From Sycobia sp. Sy_11 (Eukaryota; Arthropoda; Insecta; Hymenoptera; Epichrysomallidae): DNA of 64,000 bases. A model generated the notes under the pieces. The model worked only from the letters and a program-made list of their open reading frames with translations. It was not told where the DNA came from and ran no database searches. The position numbers and the translations under genes are program-made. Location of the stretch: NCBI GenBank assembly GCA_018907035.1, contig JACCIC010000002.1, forward strand, positions 8,135,501-8,199,500, given 5' to 3'. Positions 12,176 through 23,160 of the stretch are shown here, piece by piece; the first letter of the stretch is position 1; every line of letters starts with the position of its first letter.

Positions 12176-13540
12176 TGTAACGGGCACCAAGTATCGGTGC
12201 TCGTTTTGAACTAGAGAGAGACAGACGGCATGTTATAGCAACTGTCAAACTCTAGTTAGAGGTAAGGGAGTGCGGGAAAAGAAGCAGTTAGTCGATTTTT
12301 GAGAGTCGAAGCAAAAGGGAATACTAGCTGTTTATTCGAATTGAAAAATTGTTAATTATATTGAATTGCTGGAGTCTCGTTACCTTATCGTTGTTATTCT
12401 GAAGATTGTTTTTTTATTTGTTATTTGTTAACTGTTGAAATTTATTGTTATACCTTCTTTTGGATTGAGAATTTCGTCCGACATTCAATATCTGAAGAAT
12501 AACGGGCCCGGTGGGTGAGCTATCGTTCAAGTATATAAGAATAGTATCAGGTATTCAAAAATTTACTTTGAGCTATTGTGAGTGTTCTAGCGTATATGTG
12601 CGTAGACAAATATTTGGGCGGAAATTATTTGTCTTAAAATAGATTCGTCAAATTTGATTATATTTGATTTATTCTGAATACGCGCAAATATATATGATAT
12701 GCTAATTTATACTCGCTAATTTATTGAACATAATTAGAATAAACGTTCGATTAGCTTGTGTGCGTTTGTAACAAATTCGAGCGGGAAATATATACGCACA
12801 CAAACATAAACAACAAGTGTGATTAGCTTATACGTGTGTGTGTGTGAGACGGTGTATTCGGCCCGCGCGTATAAGCAGTCGAGAGAGAAACGCGTAACTG
12901 TAATATAACAAGATATGGTGGCGGCTTCTAGCGTATGAAGACCGCATTATATTAACATAAAGTGCGCGAAATTCAAATTTTAAACGATACAAAATAAGTT
13001 ATATTCTCGACAAGATCACACTCTATAAACTAATAGGATCGCGAGTGTACTTAAGTAGTTAAATAATCATTTATAATACCATTTTTAATTTAATAAATAT
13101 ATTTAAATTGTTACAATAAATTATTAATATTTTTCTAATTCAAACCAATAAATTCTGATATTGGCGATTCAGGACCCTGCCACCTATGCGGTGAATCACA
13201 GTAGTTGTTGAATTTAATATTAATAATTTTAATACTATTTATTGTTTAATAATAAACAATTACTGTGATTCTAACTGATAGCCGTGTGATTGATTTTTTT
13301 ATTTTATTCAATTTCCCCCAAGAATTGAAGAATATTTATAGGACAATTGGAGGTAAAGCAGAACATTCCTATTAATAAATAATTGTTTAAACAACTTAAT
13401 AATTGTTTATTGCCGAGGTAGGTGAAACCTTGGTAATGGCAAATAATTAATGATAGGTAAGTCCTATAATTATTGTAACGGCCTATAGAAGTAAAATAAG
13501 GTACCAGGACCGTACCTATCCCTGAAAGGGCCCCGTTACA
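12176..13540 (+). repeat. LTR of a Ty3/gypsy-like retrotransposon (5' LTR)
   Basis: A TG...CA unit of 1365 bp has matching ends, TGTAACGGG at the start and CCCGTTACA at the end. It is followed three bases later by a lysine-tRNA-type primer-binding site, which fixes the orientation. No second LTR is visible in the window, so the element is truncated on its 3' side. Confidence 0.8.
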
Positions 13541-13543
13541 AAT

Positions 13544-13555
13544 TGGCGCCCAACG
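13544..13555 (+). other. Primer-binding site, tRNA-Lys type
   Basis: TGGCGCCCAACG is complementary to the 3' end of a lysine tRNA and lies three bases after the LTR end, the standard placement for minus-strand DNA priming. Confidence 0.8.
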
Positions 13556-14207
13556 TTCTTGAAAGGGTATCTAACATATTTCACATTGATCGCTTCAGAA
13601 TTTTTTTTTAGATTTGAGAATTGAATATTATAATAAAAATTAGTACACCTGCTTGCGTATCAATTAGGTCGGTTTTTGTAAGTTTAAGTACGGGATTTAC
13701 AAGTGGATTTTTGTTTGTGGTTAATTCGCTTTGTATTATTACTTAAAAATAACATTTTTTTGGTAAAATTTTTTTAATTTTTTTAGTGAAATTGACATAA
13801 AATTAACAGTTCCACTGACGATTTATACCCGTACTGAACAAATTCACCAAGGTTTGTTCTAAATAGGATATAATATATTTTATAAAATAATATAATTATT
13901 TATATAATATTTTTATTTGTATATTTTATTTTTGTTGTATAGGTACAGTTTAGGGAAATATATATTTTTTATCTAATTTTTTTGATATATAAAAACAGGA
14001 GTCAAGAAGGCATATTTTATTATATCCCTTCTTTGCTCTTGTAATAAAATTCAACCTCTTGTGTACTCCCACAAAATATTTTGCGGGATTACAATAGAAG
14101 TGAGCAAACCTTGGCGTATTTCAGTGCATCAAGGGCACAAAAACCTGTAACCTAAATGAGCAGATTATTCCCATTATATATTGGCTTCCCATTAAATTTC
14201 GGATACC

Positions 14208-14610
14208 ATGTCTGCATCTCAAGTGCCAGTGGCAAGCAACACCGATGAAAAAATCGAAAATTGGTGTTTTTGTAAGACCACTGGTGAATTGGATCAATGT
14301 CTCCTCCAGCTGAGCCTACGCGTAGAGGGAGATAGATTCCTATGCATGCAAAGGCTCAACAAATGGCTAAAAGGTAATTATGTACCTGAGGACTTCATCC
14401 AAGAAACAGATGAAGATCCGTGCCTCCAGTATATGAAGAGAGAGGTCACAAGAGGAACATTTATTGAAGAAGAAATTTAGACTGAAGGTCAGTCTTACCT
14501 TCATGAAACGTCAGAGGAAGGAGACAGGCATCCCCTGGATTTTATAAGAAATAGTTTCTTGATCCAGGAGAGGTTAGATGTCTCATATAGAATAAATACT
14601 ATAATAGAAT
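14208..14610 (+). pseudogene. gag N-terminal remnant of the LTR element
   Basis: The first sizeable frame after the primer site starts MSASQVPVASNTDEKIENWC and runs 90 codons to a TAG at 14478. The same frame then continues as a further acidic stretch to about 14610. A helical segment (LSLRVEGDRFLCMQRLNKWL) resembles the short SAP-like helix pair near the start of many insect gypsy gag proteins. No capsid, nucleocapsid or pol follows, so only the 5' end of the element remains. Weak family call. Confidence 0.45.
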
Positions 14611-15016
14611 AAAACTTATGTTTTATATAAAATTGTTTGATTGATAGATCTTTTAAAAATACAATTTTTTATGTGCAGCTAGTTCCGTTAACTATTTTAG
14701 AAGTTACGATATTTAGAAACAACGTTCAGAGATCTTTTTGGATCTGTAAGTATCGCCGGAACACTTTGGGGGTACAAAAATCTGACAAAAAGAGTTTTTT
14801 ATTACATTTCACATGCGAGTACAGTCTTATAACAAATACTGTTGAGGCATTTTCAACCATATTCTTCGACTAAGCTCTTTTTAATCCACTCTATAAATCA
14901 ACAAGTCATCAACGCGTGAAATCTGTTCATTGATATAATTAAATTGGGATGTGCGGTACTGACTCCGAAAAATCAAATTCATTCTTGGATTTTGTCACTG
15001 ATAGAAATCTATTTTT
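14611..15016. other. No gene recognised
   Basis: AT-rich DNA after the truncated retroelement. One 78-codon frame (14637-14873) shows no family features. Confidence 0.5.
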
Positions 15017-15101
15017 TGAGGCCTACGATGGCTCGATCGCTAGAGCGAAGGACTAGTAACTTGGTGATCCGAGTTCAAATCCCGGTCTCGGCCGATCGAC
15101 A
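15017..15101 (+). repeat. tRNA-Thr-like repeat (SINE head or similar), copy 1
   Basis: It contains an anticodon-loop-like CTAGTAA (anticodon AGT, threonine), followed by GATCCGAGTTCAAATCCCGG, which fits a T-arm and B box. The 5' part (GATGGCTCGATCGCTAGAGCG) fits a degenerate A box and D-arm. The acceptor and anticodon stems do not pair properly, so it is not a functional tRNA gene. A closely similar copy is at 50870-50953. Confidence 0.75.
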
Positions 15102-15164
15102 CAAACACTATCATCACTGATGAACTGATATCTTCATTGTTATTCGCTCCGAATGGAGGGGTTA

Positions 15165-15316
15165 AGAAAATCAATCGAAGCCTAAACCTGAGTGAGAGAG
15201 CAATACAGGAAGTTGTGTTGTCTCTTTCTTACAAATGAGGAAGTGGGGGAACAGTAACAGCAGAAATATACGTTCCTCCCATATATATCCTATACTCTAA
15301 ACCTATCTATACTATG
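15165..15316. repeat. Fragment of dispersed MITE family (GAAGCCTAAACC family), copy 1
   Basis: Starting at CGAAGCCTAAACC it shares the run AGAGCAATACAG and the TTGTCTCT-containing segment with copies at 37469-37808 and 47973-48224. It is interrupted by the fold-back element at about 15317. Confidence 0.7.
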
Positions 15317-15320
15317 TAGG

Positions 15321-16005
15321 GTAGAGAGAAGGAGTAGAAACTCTGCTCACATTACATGGGAAAAGCTTATCAAAAATTAGCCGGAGATAGTAGTTCAGAT
15401 TTGTTCGATAGACGTCGCTGCCTTGGAAATCTCTCGATGGTTCAGCGTGTAACAGAGAGAGAAAGCAAAGGCTAAAAAGAGTAAGGGGAAAAGAAGAAGC
15501 AGAAGTAGGGGAGCAGAGATTTAACTTTCCCCTCTCTCCACGCTCATTGCATACCCCCAGTCTCCTTTCTTCAAATACATGCATTTGAATGAGAAACCTC
15601 ACAGGGTGTTGTCGCATTGCAGCCAATTTCGTCCCGAAGTCCTGCCATGTAATTTGACACGTTTTTAGCGGAGTTTCCACTCCTCTAAATTTAAGAAAAC
15701 ATTTTATAGACACGGCAGGACTTCGGGACAGAATTAGCCGCAAGGCGGCGACATCCTGTGAGGTTGCTCGTTCAAATGCATGTATTTGAAGAAAAGAGAA
15801 TGAAGGTATACAGTGAGCGTGGAGAGATGAGAAAGTTAAATCTCTCCCCCTCTACTTCTGCTTATTTTTTCCCCTTACTCAGAGAACCATCGAGGGATTT
15901 CCAAGACAGCGACATCTACCGGATAGATTTAAACTATCATTCTTGGTTAATTTTTGATAAGCTTTTCCCATATAAAGCGAGCGGAGTTTCCCTCCTTCTC
16001 TCTAC
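15321..16005. mobile_element. Fold-back (long inverted repeat) element
   Basis: The left arm 15321-15646 and right arm 15714-16005 are reverse complements with moderate divergence. They share GTAGAGAGAAGGAG at the tips, GGGAAAAGCTTATCAAAAATTA, and GGCAGGACTTCGGGAC at the centre. The spacer of about 67 bp itself contains GCGGAGTTTCCACTCCTCT, a copy of the tip region. Open frames through the arms (143 and 102 codons) are by-products. A one-armed relative lies at 53394-53612 and a tip fragment at 16366-16390. Confidence 0.85.
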
Positions 16006-16365
16006 CAGTCTCTACTCTCGATACCCTTTACAATCAGAATCTCCACGGCTGCCATTTTTGTTTTGATACAGTGGCGCCCTCGTACACAAGGTCGATGTTT
16101 TCTTTGCCAATAATTTATCAGCTTTTATATATAGTTATTTGGAAATTGGAAGGCATATGCACCAGAATCACAAAAACACAAGCTACACACTTACGCTCAC
16201 AAAGTAGCAAGCAAGTATATGCAATATACACAAAATGATTTTTTTTTATAAATATGATCTGTTTTTTAATTAACTTTTATTAATGTGTTTCGATTTATAA
16301 ATTGGCAACGTTTCTTATTCTTTACATTAATATTCGGTACATACTGATACCCAAATCTATGGATG

Positions 16366-16390
16366 GTAGAGAGGAGTTGAAACTCTGCTA
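16366..16390 (+). repeat. Fold-back element tip fragment
   Basis: GTAGAGAGGAGTTGAAACTC matches the arm tip of the 15321-16005 element. Confidence 0.5.
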
Positions 16391-16757
16391 AAATTTCGGT
16401 AATTTTCGCAGTTGTATTTGCCATAACAACCATTAAATAAATTTTTCTATTTTTTTCTACTTATTAATAAATTTTTATAATACAAGGCTGTAACAGCATG
16501 TTAATTAGTATCTATTTTTTATTTCATTTTTCAATCAAAATTTGTAACGGTTTCTATATTTTTCATCAATAATTGGAGCTTTTTCTTATGCCTAATATGT
16601 CCGTGTAAATAAGATTATTAAAAAAAAAAATTTGAACATTTTATTAATGCATATTGAAATATATCGAGTAATTCCAATAATATTTATAAAAGCCTTATCC
16701 AACAATAAAATTTTAATATAAAATTGAATTAATATATTACTTATATTAGAAGAAGGG

Positions 16758-16759
<2 letters not shown>

Positions 16760-16815
<56 letters not shown>
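16760..16815. repeat. (TA)n microsatellite
   Basis: About 28 uninterrupted TA units. Confidence 0.95.
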
Positions 16816-16819
<4 letters not shown>

Positions 16820-19410
16820 TTACACGGAAGTATTTTTTAATAATCATATTTCGACTTCAAAAGCTAATTTTAATCATTAAAAATATATAATTATTTTCCA
16901 CCAATTTCAGGGGTTGAAGGTTTAATAAGGTTTGCAAAATCTCTTTCTCCCTCTCTCTCTCTTTCTCTGTCGATTTTTTGCATATTTTTTGGTTTGTAGT
17001 AACTGGAATGAGGTGGAATAAGTAACTTTTGTACGACCGCCGCTGAATAAGATTTGCTTATAAAAGTTGATAAAAATTTGAATTCCGCGTAATTGAAGAG
17101 TATGGTGCCACCTGACTGAACTATCGCTGTTATAAATATTATACATATATTTGCCAATATTATGTGCGGCATGGATTGTATTATACTATTTTTTTGCAAG
17201 AACTATTGTTTTTTCGTGATATTTTAAATTTGTTTTGATAGATACGAGCAGCATATAGTTTCCCAATACGAAATTCTAAAGAATTTAGATATTAATTTCA
17301 GTAAATGTCGACATTTCAAATTTCCAATATTAAAAGCAACTTTATCAATTTTTTACTTGAAAACTAGGATGATATGTTAAAATTTCTGACTATTACTGAC
17401 TTTTTTGGCAAGTTGACCTCGTATCGGTTGACATGTCCATAATCATTTTGAATTATGTCTTATGCGAATGATATCGTTTTACGTGCAATATTCAAAGATT
17501 CAGGGTTCAGCAATCGCCAGCAGTAGATAGCTTACAGCAGCCTGCACCGGCCTGATGCACACACCTACACCAGCCTACACACGCCTACCAGTATCTACTT
17601 GCGGTGACGATATTTTATATATACATATCTGATATGAAGTACACAAACACGCACACACAGGCAAACGTAAATACATATATGCACACAAATAAACAAGAAA
17701 CCTGAAAGAACAAATCAATATGCAACTGTGGTCGTGGATGGCGGCGAAGCAGACGGATCCTCTTTTTTCAGGCCACAGATTATTATGGTCTGATTTTATG
17801 TGTATTATATAACGAAAGGAGTCGCATTTTCTGAATGAGTCCTTCGAAAGAACCGCAATACGTAAAGTACGTTCTTGCGTATTGGAAATACATCGCATCG
17901 AAGTCAAATGCCGTGGGGGCAGTTTTGAAATCCGCGTGGCGTAATTCATAACAGATCAGCCAGCAGCAGCCGAATAAGAAGAGGATATAAAATAGCGTGT
18001 AGCAGTTTTGACAGGCACCGGTGTAAATAAATAGACGAATCAGCCCCATTCGGCATCATGGCAAAGTACGAGACAGAGAAAAAATATTACGTAATCGAAT
18101 TTTATCTAATTGAATTAAGTAGCGGTAGCACGAAGTGCGACAGTAATGGCAAGATATTTATTTTTTCTCGTTATAAACGTCGCAGAGAAACCTGGAAAAA
18201 CTCGCTCAGGCTTCGCTGACGGCGAAGAGGACGTTATCGTCCTCGGCGCGAGTATATTGTTGAGTGATTAACAATGTTTTCCATCAGCTTGTTCTAAATG
18301 TCGTTCTTCAAATCTCTGATTTTTGTACAAGATAATGCCGATTTTAAAATTCCGTGAGTTCCAATGCGTCATTGATTATTGGCGCTACATGGGATGATAC
18401 GATGCTTCAGTGATAACTATATAAAAAGAATCCCTTTGCGTTAATATATAGCACTTGAAATCCACGTTTACAAAGATCAATTCAGAGATTGTTGGTACAA
18501 GTTTGAGTGATTAAATATTTATTCACTCAGTTTATATATTTTTAAACTTATATTGAAGAAGCATTGAAAACTAATTGAAATTCGAAAACTAAACTATTAC
18601 CATACAATTTTTTTGTTGACAGATATTTCATTTTGATATACTTAATGTTTCAAAAATGATGATTTGTTAAATTAATTTTAACAAATGATTTATGATTTAA
18701 TTACTTCAGAGAATTTACTAGCTTATTTATAAATGCATTTTCATTTATATAGTGTATTCATTTGTTAATATTGCTACTGATTTACTTTTAAATAATTCAA
18801 ATACATTATTTCATAGTTCACATTATAATTAATTAATAATGTCGTAGTATATTAATGCTTGTAAATTTTTTTTATTGAACCATTCATTCATAATTCAATT
18901 CTTTATCTAGTTAGTTCTAGCTTCATAGATTCCAATCTAAGTCTTATTGATAAATTTTATACGTTATCAAAAATAATCACAATCAAGTGATTATTTTTAA
19001 ACTTCAGCTCTAGATCTTTATTCTTTTCGCAATATGTAGAAAGCAACTTATTAATTGTTTGACGCAATTTATATTCTATATAAATACTTAAATAATGATA
19101 TCAAAATTAAACATTGAATTATATGAAACTCTGCAAATTTTGATTTAATTATGTTTTTTAAAAAATATTGAAGATACACGTTTGAATGATTATTTAATAT
19201 CTATTTTAAAATTAATTCATAAGTTAATTTAAAATAATATTTAAAGACAAATAATACAAAATATACTATTGAAGTTAAAAATGCTAATTAGTTTTTAGTT
19301 CATGATTTTTCAGTTTAATCCAATGCAATCTAATTGAAAATATTTTATAGCTTTATAGTACAGATTTAAATATTAGTTTATTAATGAGTGGTATTAAATT
19401 TTATTTTCAG
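16816..19410. other. Intergenic region upstream of HPS4
   Basis: Mostly AT-rich. A more GC-balanced block at 17,480-18,350 may hold the HPS4 promoter and non-coding first exon. It also contains overlapping minus-strand frames (17575-17949 and 17783-18049) and a 54-codon + frame starting at ATG 18058. None is recognisable. No splice chain to the HPS4 first coding exon could be fixed. Confidence 0.4.
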
Positions 19411-19414
19411 AGAG

Positions 19415-22400
19415 ATGATGATAGTATTTGTTTATGACACCTCAAGGTGTTATAAAGAAGAAGAAGATCCAACTGATGCTGTTATGTATTTTCATCCAGC
19501 ATGGGTTTCGCCAACACAAAGATTAGCTTTGGCTGGCCAATTGATGGGGGTGAATCAATTTTTATCAACAACTTTTTCTTCACCATCGATGATATCTTTG
19601 CAAGGAGGAAAATTTGTGTTGAAAAAATTTGGATCTTATATGCTTGTAAATATAAAATAATTTTTATTATATTAAATTTCAAGTATATATAGTGAATCAT
19701 GAATAAAAACTAAAGAAATATAGTGAAAGATTTTTATGAAGAAATAGATAATTATTATTATTTTGAAATATATCAATCAATAGATAATTTTAAATAGAAG
19801 AAGTAAATAAAAAGTTCATTTTCTTAATTTTAAAATAATTATAAATTTTCATAATTATCCTAGCTTTTTTCATTTTTCATTTCTATGCAAAGAAAAGAAT
19901 AGTATAAATAATAATAATTAACACAAAAAATTAAATAGAAAATACTATATACTAAATTTTAATTTAGGCAGTGGGTACAGATAGGAACATTCAAGACTGG
20001 ATTCTACAAAGACGTGCAGACATTTTAGAATCACTTGTGAAATTTTTTCATTGCGATTTTGAAACAATATCAATATCTCTGAATAATGATAGAAATAAAT
20101 TTACTGAAAAATTATATCAAATGTTTGAAACATACCTGCCAATGCTTCAGTACAGTGCTAGTCTATTTTCAAATCTTCCAATGTTAAAACTTCCAAGGGT
20201 TTGTTTTATTTTTATTAACACAATTATATTATTAATTTATTAATAAAGAATTTAATTGTCTTATAGACTATAAACGAAAAATTTAGTTTTTAAATAATTT
20301 TTTAACATTTTATTTTACCAAATAGAAATGCATGATAAAACACTAAAATATTAGAGATCAGATTATATATAAATTGATATTTTAAATAATTTTTTAAGCA
20401 TAAGATATATATACTCACATAATCAAACATAATTTATATTTGCAAATTTTATACAGACTATACAATTTTTATTTTAGAGTGCTAGTAACGTATTTTTGGA
20501 AGCAATGGAAATACTTCAATATTGTCAAGAAACAAACGGTATCATGGGTGGAGCTCTATTTTATAACAACAAGTAAGATTTTCATTTTCATAATAGCTAA
20601 TAAAATGTTTGAAAATTATTTTACTCTTCATAAATATAATATTCAATATCATTTATAAATATAATAATTAAAATTCCAGAGTTGTTGCATCACAATTAAG
20701 TCCTGATACGACTAAGCAACTAGTCATAACAGATCCCTACAGAATTAAGGTATATTTTTTTAAAAACCATTAATTAAATATATTTTGTCTATAATTTATG
20801 ATTTGTAATATTCTTAGGTCCCCGCTGATGGGATAGCAACAAATTTTCACTTGCCAGTGGGTGTACAACTTTTTCACGTTTTTCTCGAACAAAAACAATT
20901 TTCAAGATTGGTCCAAGAGGCAAATATGGAACGGGGTTACAGTTCTTACTTAGATGTAGCTGCAAAAAAATCTTTTCATAAAAAGGTAATATTTTTAACT
21001 CTCATAAATATGAAATTGAAAAACTATTGAAAATAAAGAATCTTAATAAATTATAATAATATACATCAGTTTAATAATTTATGGATTTAATTCAAATATA
21101 TTTTTTATATTAGAATTTGATTAAAACCAGCTCGAAAGATCAATCAATATCGATGATGAAACGAGACACTTCCCGCATTTTTACTGTGCCGGAAGAAGCT
21201 GAACTAGATGCAACACATTATAATATGACACACTGTATTCCTTCTTTACATTCCACCACTTACAATTCTCCAGTAAAGCGAAAAGATGAAACTAGTAACA
21301 AAACGGAGAGAACTAAATACCAGCATCCTTTAACACCAAGTGTGTGTTCTACTCCTTTAAAGGATGTAAATAGAGTTTTACATGGATTTGCCGTTTCTAT
21401 ATGTGCTGCCGCTGAAGAAAATGAAATTAACACAGATGATGACAATAAACAGAAAACTAACGGTAATAAAATTAATCAAGAAAAGAAAGAGGAAAATCTG
21501 AACGATATTCCCGATGTTGTAAAAGAAGCATTACGCTGTAAACGTTTAAATAAACTTCGGAATGCAACGCCAAAAGAAGAGCTTATTTTGAAAGCAAAAC
21601 AAAGAAATTCACTGAGTCTCAGTTTGAGCGATTTAGAAGGGTCGACTGAAATGTACTCCAATAAAATAGTACAAACAACTTATAGTTTTGGTTTACCGAG
21701 ACTGAATGATGATTTGTACGTAGATTATGAGAATGGTTCAACTAAAAAATTTAAAAAACAACGTTCTTCAAATTCTATAACTGATCCTTGTTATCCGGTA
21801 TTTCGTAATAATGGTTTACCGGCCTCTCAATCTCTATACAACGAATCAATTTCAAATCACTATGAGCAACTTAATCAGAATTCCAAGATTCTCGAGGGTA
21901 GACTGTCATTTATATCGAGTTTGCGTCCTTTAGGTCAAAAGAAATTAGAACACGAAAGTAATACCGAAACGTCAGATAGTCAAACGGAATCGAAACCAAA
22001 TTCTGCATTGGATGTTCGATTGGAAAATAAGAGCAAACAAGAAAGCTATCGCCGATCCATGAGTCTCCCACTGAAGCCAATGAGCACTCTCGATAATGAA
22101 GATAGACGAAACTCGACATCGGAGTGCGGTGGTATTTTCGACTTTCCGCAGCGACGAAAACTCGACGGTCTTCAATTAACACCACTTATGTCGAAACTAA
22201 GCCTTCTGGCAGATGAAAAAACCAGTGGCTTTTGTAGCAGAGAAACAACACCAAGCGAATTTCGCGACATATCGAGTTACTCGTTTATTAATAATAACTT
22301 GGTAAAAAGTAAACTAGAATTAGTAAGTAAGGATAGTTGTAGTGATAATGATGACGAAATCGACGAGGACTGGACGACGGCGACAAGGGATGATGAATAT

Positions 22401-23160
22401 TATGAGAAAGCAGAATTGTTTCTTTGCGGCCATCAAAATATGGTTCTATTTCTACTTATGGAAGACGGAACTGCCAATAATCCTGAGCTTATTCATGCAC
22501 TTGTAAATATTTTGAATATTTCTCAAATATTGTAGCTTGATTTAATTTCATGATATTTCCTTGTAAATTATTACAAAACTATTTGATTGCTACGATATAT
22601 ACAATATAATATGCTGAACTATTTTTTCAGTGGGAAACGTGTATTAACATTTTGGGTTGTTTGGAAATTCGTTTACAACAATGCTTAGAACCTCTTCCAT
22701 GCAATGAAAATAAAGAATTGTATAGTGTCTTAAATGTAGATACAGAATGGGATACAACTCACCGATCTGGACTTTGGGGTGTTACAGAACTCGATATTGT
22801 TTCATCTCTCCACGACAGATTTAGAAAAACCAATAGTCTTACTGACATTATTGTAAGGTAAATAGCATCCTTCGTTTAGGATTAAATTTATACAAAAATG
22901 TCGAGCCATTTTTATCGATAAATTATTAAATATTTATTTTATATAAGCTAGAAATTATATAACTTATAAGACATTTTTAATATAGGACGGATGATACAGT
23001 GGTTTATGGTAACCGATGCGGAAATACAGAGGTATTTTATCAACAAGCAGTAGCACCGAATATGATTGGTGGTCTTCCAACGCCTGCAGATTTAATGGGA
23101 GTAGTGCCTCTGAAAGCAAAGCGACGACTTGAACGTGATCATGGGATCATTATATTATAA
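19415..23160 (+). CDS. HPS4: HPS4 homologue, BLOC-3 subunit (8 coding exons, 861 aa)
   Basis: Coding exons are 19415-19645, 19968-20198, 20478-20572, 20680-20749, 20818-20985, 21114-22502, 22631-22857 and 22986-23160. All introns are GT-AG, and the exons total 2586 nt, closing in frame. The exon begins at 19411 after a TTTTCAG acceptor, and the first ATG of an ATG-ATG pair is taken as start. Residues 1-77 hold the longin-like start typical of HPS4 (VFVYDTSRC, then an acidic stretch, FHPAWVSPTQR and AGQLMGV). Exon 6 encodes residues 266-728, a Ser/Asn/Lys-rich, probably unstructured linker. The conserved C-terminus (WETCINILGCLE to LKAKRRLERDHGIIIL) ends the protein. By family knowledge, HPS1-HPS4 forms BLOC-3, the exchange factor for Rab32/38 in lysosome-related organelle biogenesis. 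At 861 residues it is longer than the human protein because of the linker. Confidence 0.9.

Noticed and set aside
15017..15101. Functional tRNA-Thr gene
   Set aside because: The acceptor and anticodon stems do not pair and a second dispersed copy exists, so it is a tRNA-derived repeat.
15312..16066. Frames of 143 (-) and 102 (+) codons
   Set aside because: They run through the two arms of a fold-back element and mirror each other; no protein family features.
17575..18049. Two overlapping minus-strand frames (124 and 88 codons), one with a hydrophobic start
   Set aside because: No recognisable domain, the two frames overlap each other, and no splice partners were found; left as unsupported.
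18058..18222. 54-codon frame starting MAKYETEKKYYVIEF as the HPS4 first coding exon
   Set aside because: It ends at a stop without a good donor in frame, and the HPS4 exon at 19411 has its own ATG at the position expected for the family.
21260..22185. Minus-strand frames of 61-91 codons
   Set aside because: They are shadows of the large HPS4 exon 6 on the + strand.
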